64,000 nucleotides of DNA from Roridomyces roridus (taxonomy: Eukaryota; Basidiomycota; Agaricomycetes; Agaricales; Mycenaceae). The translations under genes and the position numbers were made by a program. Below the pieces are notes generated by a model. The model saw only the letters and a list, made by a program, of their open reading frames with translations, had not been told where the DNA came from and ran no database searches. The DNA lies in assembly GCA_029378245.1 (NCBI GenBank), contig JARKIF010000104.1:52156-116155 (forward strand). The letters run 5' to 3'. This document shows positions 12,758 through 21,714 of the stretch, piece after piece; within the stretch, counting starts at the first letter, position 1; each line of letters opens with the position of its first letter.

Positions 12758-13496
12758 CTATGCGCCACGCGCCCGAAACTGCTGATGATGCTTTGCACAC
12801 AGACTCGTCGGTCCCGAACGATGCAACAGCACCTGACACGGTGGTGTCACGGGCGCCCTGCACATCTCGAGGCGTTTGCAAATCCCCCGCTGAACCACCC
12901 TCACATGGCCATGACGAGCCTGGAGATCGACATAATCGAACCTCTCAACGTAGTGCCCCTCTTCTACGTGAATTCGCGCCCGCACGCCGATGGGGGTACC
13001 GTTCTGGAGCGACAAGCGGACGCCGACGAGCACGAATGTGGCGTCAAAATACAGGCGGCGGTCTGCATGGCCCCAGATGGGTGCAGGAATTTCGAAGACG
13101 GCGATGGGTTCACCAGCTGGATGAGGTGAGTCGTTCGAGCTCTTCCGGAGAGAGAGAATGGTACTGACCGACGACGATATTCCACGATTGAGACATCGTG
13201 TCCTCAGTGCGAGTGCGGTAATCCAACAGGACGTTGAAGGAGTTGAACCAGGAGGCGCGGGCCCTGGAGATGGAGGTGGAGTTATGTAGGGACAGTGGGA
13301 TGCTGACCCATGGGAACCCGGGCGGCAGAACGGCCCTGGGATTCTCCAAGAGGTGCACCTGGCCTATGATCAAGGCAACGAGGATGGATAGATCGGCGGG
13401 ACTGAGGGGCATCGGGTGGAAGGTTGTCTTCGTCGGAGGTGCTGGGGTGTTAGGCATGGAGACGACGCTAGCCGTTATATTCGTTTTCAGCATCAT
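12758..13496 (-). CDS. Hypothetical protein, copy A of duplicated gene
   Basis: Two exons: 13496-13169 and 13116-12758, joined across a 52-bp intron (13168-13117) with good GT and CCAG ends. The product begins MMLKTNITASVV (or the internal MPLSPADL). It has an aliphatic N-terminal part (ILVALIIGQVHLLENPR), a segment FPWVSIPLSLHN, and continues after the splice as GEPIAVFEIPAPIWGHADRR. It ends in a basic, cysteine-containing tail. I do not recognise the family. The same gene lies at 39386-40039 in copy B with the intron conserved. The many substitutions between the copies without a stop in either suggest the frame is real or was so recently. Confidence 0.45.
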
Positions 13497-13499
13497 GCT

Positions 13500-14790
13500 T
13501 GGGCCCTCGCTGGGGTACTAAAGGGGAAAGGAGCATCGCCGGAGGGCCAAGGCGCATCAGTGGCGGCATCCGGCATCGCGGCGGGTCATTCCTGCAGTAA
13601 TAATTTGTATGGCGGAGATGAAAGCGGTTCTCGAACATTCTGCCATATGCCCAAATGTGGACAGCCTGGCGACCGGAATTGGAGTACAATGGTCGCTGGG
13701 CAGTGTATATTTCGTTAGCAGGTCCAAACAATTTGCTCCCAGGCAGAAGGAGTCATCGGCAAGTCGGCTTTCCAACGAGAGCTAAAGCAATAGTATGGCA
13801 GCACGAAATGGGTGAACGAGAGAGCCAGGCCAGCGGGGGGCACTTGAGGGGGCGTCGGATGAGTGCTGTAGCTCATACATAGTCCAGACCACCGTGGGAC
13901 AGGAGAAGACTCCGTAGTAACACTTGTCAGCTCGGCAGCATTGGTTTCAAGCAAGAACGCGCCAGGTTACCGTTTTGTATCCACCGCTACGATCCGTGAT
14001 TCGTGTGGGGAATAACATCCTCTCACCAATGTTTCCGCGAAAAAGTAAGCGTCACTCGTGAGACAGGAATGAAAAGTACACGAACAAGAGATCAGCGTCC
14101 ACTGTCCCGAAGTAGAGACAGACACAGAGAGCGCGATTGCAGGGTCCATCCAGAGGTTCTTCTCGACGTGAGCTTGACACACCCGTTTTGGACGAAGCGA
14201 GTCTGCGCAGTGAGCTCTATGGCTTTGAGGGCCAAGGGCACCAGCGGCAGAAACGGCAGTAGAGCGTAGCACGCGAGCAGGCAGCCGCTAGATGAAGGAA
14301 GTTGACCAGGACAAAGACAAGGATGTACCTGTCGACAGCCTCAGGGAAGCGGCGGTATTGGCCGATGAAACAGGACAGGATGCGACATTGTGTAGCCTAA
14401 ATGTCCAGAACCCAGCAGGCAGCCAGAGAGCAAGTTTCCGAGATGAAGGAGGTGTTGAGGAGGTGAGTCATATTGACGTCGATCAGCGATCAGTGTCGGC
14501 CGGCTTGTCGGCTTTGGTGACATGTCTCCGCTTGTCTCCCACCCTCATCATGTCGAGCTCCCGCTGTAGGTGTGAGCGGAGAGCAGTACTGATACTTATC
14601 CCAGACCTTAAAGTTATAGCCTCGTTCGATCCGGGCTGGGCAAAATTTCTTGCTTCTTTTACTTCCTGCTCGTTCAACCCATCAGCAAAATCCCAGGTGT
14701 GCCTCGACGATCACCGGGGGAGAATTATCCTGAATCCATGTGCGCTTGTCCGTCGGCACCCATCCGGAAATGTTTATATATAGCGTTTCG
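13500..14790 (-). pseudogene. Decayed membrane-protein-like sequence, copy A
   Basis: On the minus strand a TATA element (TATATATAAA, about 14772-14781) precedes a broken coding stretch. The segment MTHLLNTSFISETCSL..CWVLDI (about 14480-14388) runs into TAG where the related sequence at about 47690-48200 has TGG. After the stop the frame continues with hydrophobic sequence (RYILVFVLVNFLHLAAA). Copy B carries the same stop. I infer a multi-pass membrane protein gene inactivated before the duplication. No family name can be given. The remaining 13500-14200 shows no convincing frame, although it is the best conserved part of the duplication. Confidence 0.4.
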
Positions 14791-14924
14791 GCCTTTTTCC
14801 CCCAGGGAATGCGGTACTGGGACAGCTACTAATGCTTTCAGCTGCTTGTTGAACCCGATTCACGGACGAGACAAGACCAAACAAATTGAAATCCCAAGAG
14901 AAAGATAATACAAGCATACGCAGG

Positions 14925-15112
14925 GATGACGAGGTAACTGCTCGTGTCGATCTCAACCGTAGTCTAAAACTCGATGAGCATCTTCCCTTTCTAAAGAAAA
15001 GAAGAGGAACTGAAACACACCTGCCACTTGGCCACACCCGCCTCACCACCAAAGTGACGCATAAAGTACGAGCCGAAGGCAACGTTAGACAGGTCAAACG
15101 CAATGGGCGTGT
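14925..15112 (-). pseudogene. Truncated 3' fragment of a GH44 gene
   Basis: This piece matches the 3' end of the intact GH44 gene at 41601-44813. Reading on the minus strand, it encodes part of the C-terminal strand region (around FGSYFMRHFGGE), retains the last intron and part of the last exon (SSYLVIPAYT in the parent), then stops. The parent's stop codon and last residues fall in an ~85-bp segment missing from copy A, just left of this piece. At 15112 similarity ends abruptly inside coding sequence. It lacks the catalytic domain and cannot make an enzyme. It is direct evidence that the block was copied from the 32710-41825 locus. Confidence 0.8.
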
Positions 15113-15411
15113 TTGATTGGTCTCACGTAGGTGGTAAATGTGCTTACCCCTGACAAATACAAAGCCCCGCAGATGTCGAGGCAAAACCGATTTCTGCTAC
15201 ACTCACTATCTCCTTGGTTCGAAAGCTGCCAGACTAGTGAATGATGGTCCATGTGTCTTGAACCCGTTTGCGCCTTTGCGCTTAGACGAAAATTGTTGTG
15301 ATGAAATCACGGATCAAGGAACCCATCGGTCCGGCTCCAACCGGGCCAACGACTAGCCGGAGCGGAGACCCGCACGCTTCCTTATCCGATTCCCACTCTC
15401 TCTCTTGCTGC

Positions 15412-17476
15412 ATGTCTGAAGAGACCTCAAGACTCCTGGGTGACGAGCCTACCAGGTCCCGCTACTCCAATGGTGTGGCACACGACGCCGAGGAGGCCTC
15501 CACCGCCAAAGGGTCGCCACGTCACCTCCCATCCGTCGTACGCCCTCCTCGATCGCTGTGCCCACATGCCCTATTGACGCCCTCCTAGCTGCTGCCGATG
15601 GCCATCGGAATCTTCCTAGGCGCTATGGACCAGACGATCGTCGTTTCCTGTAAACATTCAACGAGATTGTGATCAGCACTGGCTGACCACGGTGTCCTAG
15701 CGTATGCCGCGATAGGAAGCGAGCTCAATCAGCTTCAAAATACCAGCTGGATAGCCACGGCGTATATGTTGACCTTGACGAGCTTTCAGTGCGTTTTTAT
15801 GCGGTGTTTTCTGGAAATCGACTCATCTATTTCAGACCGCTATACGGAAAAATGAGGTCTGGATTCCACTTTACTACGTCGAGGGTGTGTTGAAGACATG
15901 CAGCGACATTTTTGGACGCAAGACCTGCCTTCTCTTTGCCTATACCATGTTTGCGCTGGGCTCAGTCGCATGCGGTATGGCCACCACCCTCCCGCAACTG
16001 ATCCTCGCCCGCGGTTTAGCTGGAATCGGTGGGGGAGGGATGAGTACGTGAGTTACATTCTCCTGCTCCAAGTCGTCGGAAATCTCACCTAGTCCAGCGT
16101 CGTGAGCATTATCATGTCCGACATTGTTCCTCTCCGCTCTCGCGGAACGTGGCAAGGCATACTCAACATCATATACGCTTCGGGCTCAGCAATGGGCGCA
16201 CCTCTGGGCGGATTCCTCTCGGACACAATCGGCTGGCGCTGGGCCTTCCTCGCACAAGTGCCCATCATCGTCCTGGCTTTCATCTCCGTCTCTGTCGCGC
16301 TCCACCTGCCCACCAGAGACGCCCCCTCCGCCTTGAAAACCAAACTCAAGCGAGTGGACTTTCCCGGCGCGCTCTCGCTCATCCTATGCGTCTTCTCCCT
16401 CCTCTTCGGATTAGACCGCGGAGGCAATATGGCGTGGGACGACACCTACACCATCGCAGCTCTATGCCTGTTCGTGTCCTTCTTCGTTCTCTTCACGTCC
16501 ATCGAGCTCGGCTGGGCAGCCGAACCCTTCGCCCCAGGGCGCATCATAGCCAACCCCGCGCTCATCGGCGCATACATGGTCAACTTCTTCGGACTCATGT
16601 CGGCGTTCAGCATGATTTTCCATGTATCGCTCTTCTACCAGGCTGTGCTCGGAAGGTCTGCGTCGGAGGTTGGGTTCTGGCTCATCCCGAGTGTGTGTAG
16701 CGGCGTCGTTGGGAGTCTGTTTGGTGGACTCGTTATACAGGCTTCGGGGAGGTATTATTGGATTACGGTTGTGGCGTATGTGACGATGGTGGCGGGCATG
16801 CTGTTGACTGTCTTTGAAGCTGGTGTTGTGCAGAAATCTGCTGTGGGTGTGGCTCTGGGTAAGTCTACGTCTCGCTGTAGAAAATACACTGACCTCTCTT
16901 TCACAGGTACCGTCGTTTCTGCCGTAGGCAACGGTGCGTACCACGTCTAAATCAACCCCAGCTGAGGTCTAATGACTTGCAGGAATTGGTATCACGACGA
17001 GTCTGATCGCACTCATCTCGAACGCCGGGCCTGCAGACCAAGCGATGGCCACCGCCGGTTTGTCTAAATCTGCTCCTCGTTACCATCCAGTACCTGAAAT
17101 GTATCAGGATCCTACCTCTTCCGCTCGCTCGGCTCTGTCGTCGGCCTCTCTATCGGTAGCACCCTCCTTCAAACCTCTCTCCGATCCTCCCTCCGCGAGA
17201 AGCTGACGCACGTGGATCTGGACATTGACGAGGTGCGTGCATCTTTACCCGATGTTCAATCTCTCGCCAGCTTGCTCACCAACTCACATCCAGATTGTCC
17301 GTCGCGTTCGCGAATCACTTACATACATCGACCAGCTCGACCCCGAGGTCGCCGCCGTCGTGCGTGCGGCGTATGAGAGCGCGGTGCTGGTGACGATGTG
17401 GTTCTCAGCTGCGATGGCGGGGTGTGCCCTCGTTTCGGCGGTGTTTATACGCGAGACACGGATTGGGCGGAAGTGA
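15412..17476 (+). CDS. DHA2-family MFS transporter, vacuolar basic amino acid transporter-like
   Basis: Ten exons (15412-15537, 15589-15649, 15701-15788, 15836-15856, 15904-16047, 16098-16858, 16907-16933, 16983-17057, 17108-17232, 17294-17476) join in frame to a 536-residue protein. The intron at 15538-15588 removes an in-frame TAG. After a polar N-terminus (MSEETSRLLG) come IFLGAMDQTIVV (helix 1 motif D of DHA2 antiporters), WIATAYMLT, PLYGKMSDIFGRK (motif A), LARGLAGIGGGG (motif B) and GSAMGAPLGG (motif C). Fourteen membrane helices are expected. The pattern is that of Vba/Fnx1-type proteins that move basic amino acids across the vacuolar membrane by proton exchange; other DHA2 members export drugs, so the substrate is inferred. 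A cysteine-free acidic C-terminus and a cytosolic loop with ARRVRESL-like sequence follow. No neighbouring gene suggests a pathway. Confidence 0.9.
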
Positions 17477-17740
17477 GGCTGGAATGTCTCGATGTACTGA
17501 CGTATGATGGTATTATTATCAAGTGGTTGGATGGATGCATATTGAGACGATGAAACCGAATGTCGACTATGACAGCGAGATAAGCAGACTTGCGTCCTCG
17601 GTAAGAGCATACTCTTGAACTAAAGGCAGGTTACTCCGGAGTCAGGGACTGATAAAAAGGGACTCACGCCCAGATCTCCGCCTCGCCACAAAATCCTCCG
17701 CTCTCGTCCAATGATCCACCCCCGAAATAGCACCGGCATG

Positions 17741-18579
17741 CTAATCCTCGATATCCTGGGTACGAACCATCCAAACGAAGCGTGGTTCCTCTGCAAGCTC
17801 CCGCGGAACGTAGGGCGGAGGCTGCGCCGTCCTACTGATCAGAACAAGGACCCGCCATGAACTGCATATACAGAGCAGGTCCGCGAAGATGAAGAGTAAG
17901 TCGGCGTCGTGGAAGGCCAAGTGAGTGAGATGCCATAGAGATTTCAAGCTGGACCAGATGCTCGGCTCGGCCCGGAGGTGGCGGTCGAATATTTCAAGAT
18001 GCGTGAGGCGAGAAAAGAGGACGTTCGTAAAGTCAATGGGTCGAGGGAAGAATAAGTGGTCGAGGAGGGTGTGGAGACGTTTGAGCGGCAGGGCGCTGAT
18101 GAGTGGAAGGTTTTGTGAGACGACCCAGAGGTTCTCGACCGAGGAGCAGGTGAAGAGGAGAAAATCGACTGGTTCGGGACTGTACAGATCGATGCACAGG
18201 TGACGGACGGAATCGCGCCAGGTTGAATGTGGGAGCGAACGAAGCCGGGATAACTCCGAGTCGTCGTTGTGAGGGTAACCCCTTACACCGTGCGGTGCGT
18301 CGGGATCCCTGAGTAGGAGAAGGACACGGTATCTCAGATGTTGCACCCTGAGAGTCAAGAATGAAGCAGCGCAGAGAAGGGAGTCGGGTTAGGTTAGGTC
18401 GGACGCGCCAAGCCACCAGCGCAAGCCTGGGTACAGAGAGTGGCTCAGAATAGGCGGCCAACTGGAAGATGATTTGCTCCAGCTCAGGTGGCAGACGTGG
18501 ATCCACGGCAGTTTGTGCATCTAAAGAGGTCTTCAGTATACGATAGTGGTTGCGAGTGAGACAGACTTGCCAAAGACAT
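17741..18579 (-). pseudogene. F-box-like/LRR-type gene, paralog 1, with premature stop
   Basis: Likely start at 18579 (MSLA) followed by a 46-bp intron and an F-box-like helix (RLPPELEQIIFQLAAY) that shares SVPRLALVAWRV with its neighbours. Then come LRR-like repeats (VQHLRYRVLLLL, SRLTHLEIFDRHL, LTHLAFHDADLLF). The frame ends at TAG (17743-17741) where paralog 2 has TGG. Beyond the stop the same frame continues with a segment (HAGAISGVDHWTRAEDFV) matching paralog 2, so about 25 C-terminal residues are lost. The donor site after the F-box exon is also unclear; the sequence there carries two CCTAA units. The family is a large Agaricomycete F-box-like group of unknown targets, presumably substrate adaptors. 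Starts lie 92 bp from the divergent paralog 2. Confidence 0.7.
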
Positions 18580-18671
18580 GAAGGTCGTGAGCAAGAGAGA
18601 TGACTCGGATCAGCATCACATGATCAGATTATCACACGCTCTTGCTTCCGACTGTGTCATCCCCAGGCCTC

Positions 18672-19672
18672 ATGCCCGACTCGGACATCCCGCTCCCTTT
18701 TGCAGCTCGTACTCAACGGGAGAGGGTAGAACCGCGGCTTCCGCTTGAACTCGAGCAGACAATATTCGTGCTGACTGCATACGTCGACCCATTATCGGTG
18801 CCCATTCTAATGCTGGTCGCCTGGCGTGTCAAAGACTGGTGAGTCACCGAAACCTTGGTCATGAGCCTCCTCACCCTTTGGAATTTAGGGTAGAGCGGCT
18901 TCAATATCGTGTCATCCTCTTCTCCGGCGGTCTCGCAGGGCTAGACGGAGAACGCATGTACCCCCACGAGGACGATGACTCATTCTCACGTCTTCTCTCA
19001 CTATCGCCATCGCTTCTACGGGATTCAGTCCGCCATCTGTGCCTCTGTCAGCTTCCACACCACGACGTGGAAGCCCTCGTAACCGCTTGTCCCAACGTGG
19101 AAGATCTATGGGGAGGGCCGGAAAGGCTGGACGCTATCGGTGCGCTCCCTCTAAAACGCCTCCATGCGTCCCTAGTGCCTTTGTTCTTCCCCAAGCCCAT
19201 CGAATTCCAACACCCTCTTTTCTCGCGCCTCACGCATCTCGAGATATTCGACAGGCAAGTGAGCGTGGAGCTCGCCAGTTGGTCCGGGTTGGCGGTTCTC
19301 CCGCACCTCACACATCTAGCATTCAACGATGAAGATTTCCTGTACATCTTCCCTGACATACTCCGTCTGTGTCCTTCCCTCAAAGTGCTCGCCCTCGTGC
19401 TCGCCTACCATGGGCATCCGCCGAGGGTCTCGGAGGAGCTTGCGAGGGATCCGCGGTTTGTGTGGATGATGTGTGCGCAGTTCATTCAAGATTGGCACAT
19501 GGGTGCCCTCAGCGGTGCGGATTATTGGACCCGGGCGGAGGATTTTGTGGCGAGGCGAAGAGCTGGTCGTGAGTCCCTTTTTTTTGCTCATCGTGCTCTT
19601 GATGCTCAGATCTTTGTAGTTCTCGAATATGCTCTCGAAAAGGATGAAAGTGGGCAGTTGGATATCCCTTGA
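18672..19672 (+). CDS. F-box-like/LRR-type protein, paralog 2 (intact)
   Basis: Exon 1 (18672-18838) starts MPDSDIPLPFAARTQ and carries the F-box-like segment PRLPLELEQTIFVLTAY and LMLVAWRVKDW. A 50-bp intron (18839-18888) leads to exon 2, which reads VERLQYRVILFSGG and then a series of leucine-rich segments (DSVRHLCLCQLP, ALPLKRLHASLVPLFF, SRLTHLEIFDRQV, LPHLTHLAFNDEDF, CPSLKVLALVLAYH). The C-terminus includes DWHMGALSGADYWTRAEDFV, the part lost from paralog 1. A donor-like GTGAGT near 19569 could give an alternative end, but the unspliced frame runs cleanly to the stop. F-box proteins of this kind usually bring substrates to SCF ubiquitin ligases; no target can be inferred. Confidence 0.75.
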
Positions 19673-19811
19673 CTCGACCTTTGTAACACGCAATTCGTCG
19701 TTTCCGGCGGTGTGGAACTCCGTGGGGCGTGGGATGCGGAATGCCGTCCTGTGAGTCATCGGGATTTGTTCCTGTTGACCTCGTAAGCCACTCTCTTGTC
19801 GACCACCATCC

Positions 19812-20685
19812 ATGTCCGCCGCAAGCTCCGTGGCCATGCTTCCCCCGTAGCCCGAGCGAGAAGTATTCGAGCTCGCTGCCTACACCCAGCCGCCTTGCAT
19901 GCCCCGATTGATGCGGTTGGCCTGGCGCATCAAAGAATGGTGAGCCCATCCCCCACACATATCAGCTCGGGCTCAAATTATCCAGGGTGGAGCCGCTCTT
20001 CTACGGAGTCATTCTTCTCACCAACCATTCACGGGCTTACACCGCAGTTCGACTTATTTACCCGTATGAGGATGATGAAGATTTCACTCGTACCCTTTCG
20101 ATTCCACCCGAAATCCGCCGAACCAGTGTTCGGCATCTCTGCGTGAACGACTCGCCACGACTTATGGACCAGCTCCTCTCATCATGCACCTCGGTCACGG
20201 ACTACTGGGGGCATTCCCCCTGCGCGGCTAATCTGGGCTCTCTGCCACAGCTAATTCGACTCGCGACCCAACTTGCACTGGTATTCATCCCGCACCCAAT
20301 CGACTTTACGCATTCCTTGTTCTCGCGTATCACCCATCTGCAAGTATTCAACTCTCTCATTCCACGCGATCTCGCCATATGGTCCGGCCTGGCAATCCTC
20401 CCCCAGCTAACACATCTGGCGTTCTCCCACATGGGGTATGTTGATGTATTCCCCGAGCTCCTTCGGACGTGTACAGCCCTCCGGGTGCTTGTGCTCGTGT
20501 TCCTGTCAGGCACCCCGTCTCATGTACCTCGGGTCCCAGAGGCGCTCGCGTGCGACCTGAGATTCGTGTGTATGGTTAGGAAACGACGCTCTGGGGAAGT
20601 TGATCGTAGGTGCCTCTCTTCATTTTGTGTGTATGTCGCTGATTGTGTGTGCAGCGTTGCGGTTTTATATTCTGGAGGATGCTAG
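19812..20685 (+). pseudogene. F-box-like/LRR-type gene, paralog 3, with early nonsense codon
   Basis: A start at 19812 (MSAASSVAMLPP) runs into TAG at 19848-19850, exactly where the family motif LPPELE needs glutamate (GAG). After it the frame continues correctly as PEREVFELAAYTQPP and LAWRIKEW to a GTGAGC donor. The second exon (from 19986) reads VEPLFYGVILLTNH and further LRR-like segments (TSVRHLCVNDSP, SRITHLQVFNSLI, LPQLTHLAFSHMG, CTALRVLVLVFLSG) to 20685. The C-terminus diverges after CMVRKRR and lacks the WTRAEDF segment of paralog 2. Unless translation starts elsewhere, this copy is dead. It completes a three-gene cluster of unequal preservation. Confidence 0.65.
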
Positions 20686-20689
20686 TCTA

Positions 20690-21660
20690 CATCTTCCGTA
20701 GCGACTCTGGCTATCTGCGTTGGTACTGAGCTCCAGGACAAAACGAATGGTATCTCACCGCCTTCCACACCAAACTCTTTGCCGCGCCTTTCCGACCCGA
20801 AACTCCGTGCCAAACACGACTCCGAGTCTCTTTGACCTCGCAACGGTCGACTTCCCCACTGGCCACTATCCGTTGCGACTATGTACTGTCCGGCCTCGAT
20901 TCATCTCTGTCAATCATTGGAGGTATGTACCTGGTCTAAATACCGTCGGTTATCTTCAGACTTCCCGGGTTGTCTCACGCATGCTCCGATCGACCAACGC
21001 CGACCAACTCCGCGTCTTCTCCCAGGAAGGTGTTCGGCTCCGAACCGATCTTCGCGCGACCATCGCAGTCTACAGACCAGATTCTTGAACATTCTCTCTG
21101 TCGCATGTCAGGTGAGATCAGGTTTCCATCTTCCTTGGAGCCCCAATTTATTCCATCCATTCGTCGTATCGTCCCGCTCCTGCTGTTGGGCTACAATAAG
21201 CAATTTCCGTCCACTGGAGGCAAATCTGCTGCTCGTCGGCGGCCGGTCATCTTCGGGCTTCCGAGCTTTCCCATGCCATAGCTTAATCGACGACAAGGCT
21301 TCTTCTCTTCAGGAACGTGTTCGTCACTGAACCTGGGCTTCGCGCGGCGATCGCATTCGCCAATTCGAGATTCTTGAGCATTCTCTCACCCTTTCCACCG
21401 ACTTCCGACGTCCGCTCCGCGCAGGCTGTTGCAGATGCGGGCCTGCGGCATTACATAGAGGTATTTATGGTCAATCGAGACTTTTATCCTGACTTTCATC
21501 TGGCATCAATATTTGCCATTCAATCCCTGGCAGCTCACGACCGGCGGTACCCTCAATGGATTTCACTCTGATACACTTCTCACAATGCTTGTAAACCCCA
21601 CGCGCGGATTGGTGCCGAGGTAGACCGATGGAAGGGTAAATCATATCACATCATCGGCAG
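20690..21660 (+). other. Intergenic stretch with unrecognised frames
   Basis: Between the F-box-like cluster and the laccase lie frames of 80-150 codons on both strands (for example 20720-21088 and 21317-21571, plus). None carries a recognisable motif or forms a convincing exon chain. It may include remnants of a further cluster member. Confidence 0.3.
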
Positions 21661-21663
21661 TTG

Positions 21664-21671
21664 TATATAAA
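21664..21671 (+). promoter_or_regulatory. TATA box of the laccase gene
   Basis: TATATAAA lies 44 bp upstream of the laccase ATG at 21715, a usual spacing for a strongly expressed secreted fungal enzyme with a short leader. Confidence 0.6.
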
Positions 21672-21714
21672 GGTTCAATGACCGGGTCCTGTCCTACTGC
21701 CTGCCCTCGACACG

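Larger units (their letters stand above)
11655..15112. repeat. Segmental duplication, copy A
   Basis: This block matches sequences in 32710-41825 (copy B) in the same order and orientation. Matching pieces are 11655-11905 with 32710-32945, 11905-12035 with 33801-33818 plus 34312-34425, 12065-12272 with 35970-36186, and 12264-15112 with 38917-41825. Copy A lacks about 850 bp (copy B 32945-33800) and all the transposon insertions seen in B. It ends inside what is, in copy B, the GH44 coding region, so A is best read as the derived copy. From about 13450 to 14176 the two copies are nearly identical, whereas the flanking coding part differs at several percent of sites. Confidence 0.85.

Noticed and set aside
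15589..15605. In-frame TAG in the MFS gene as evidence of a pseudogene
   Set aside because: A 51-bp GT-AG intron (15538-15588) removes the stop and restores the conserved first helix exactly.
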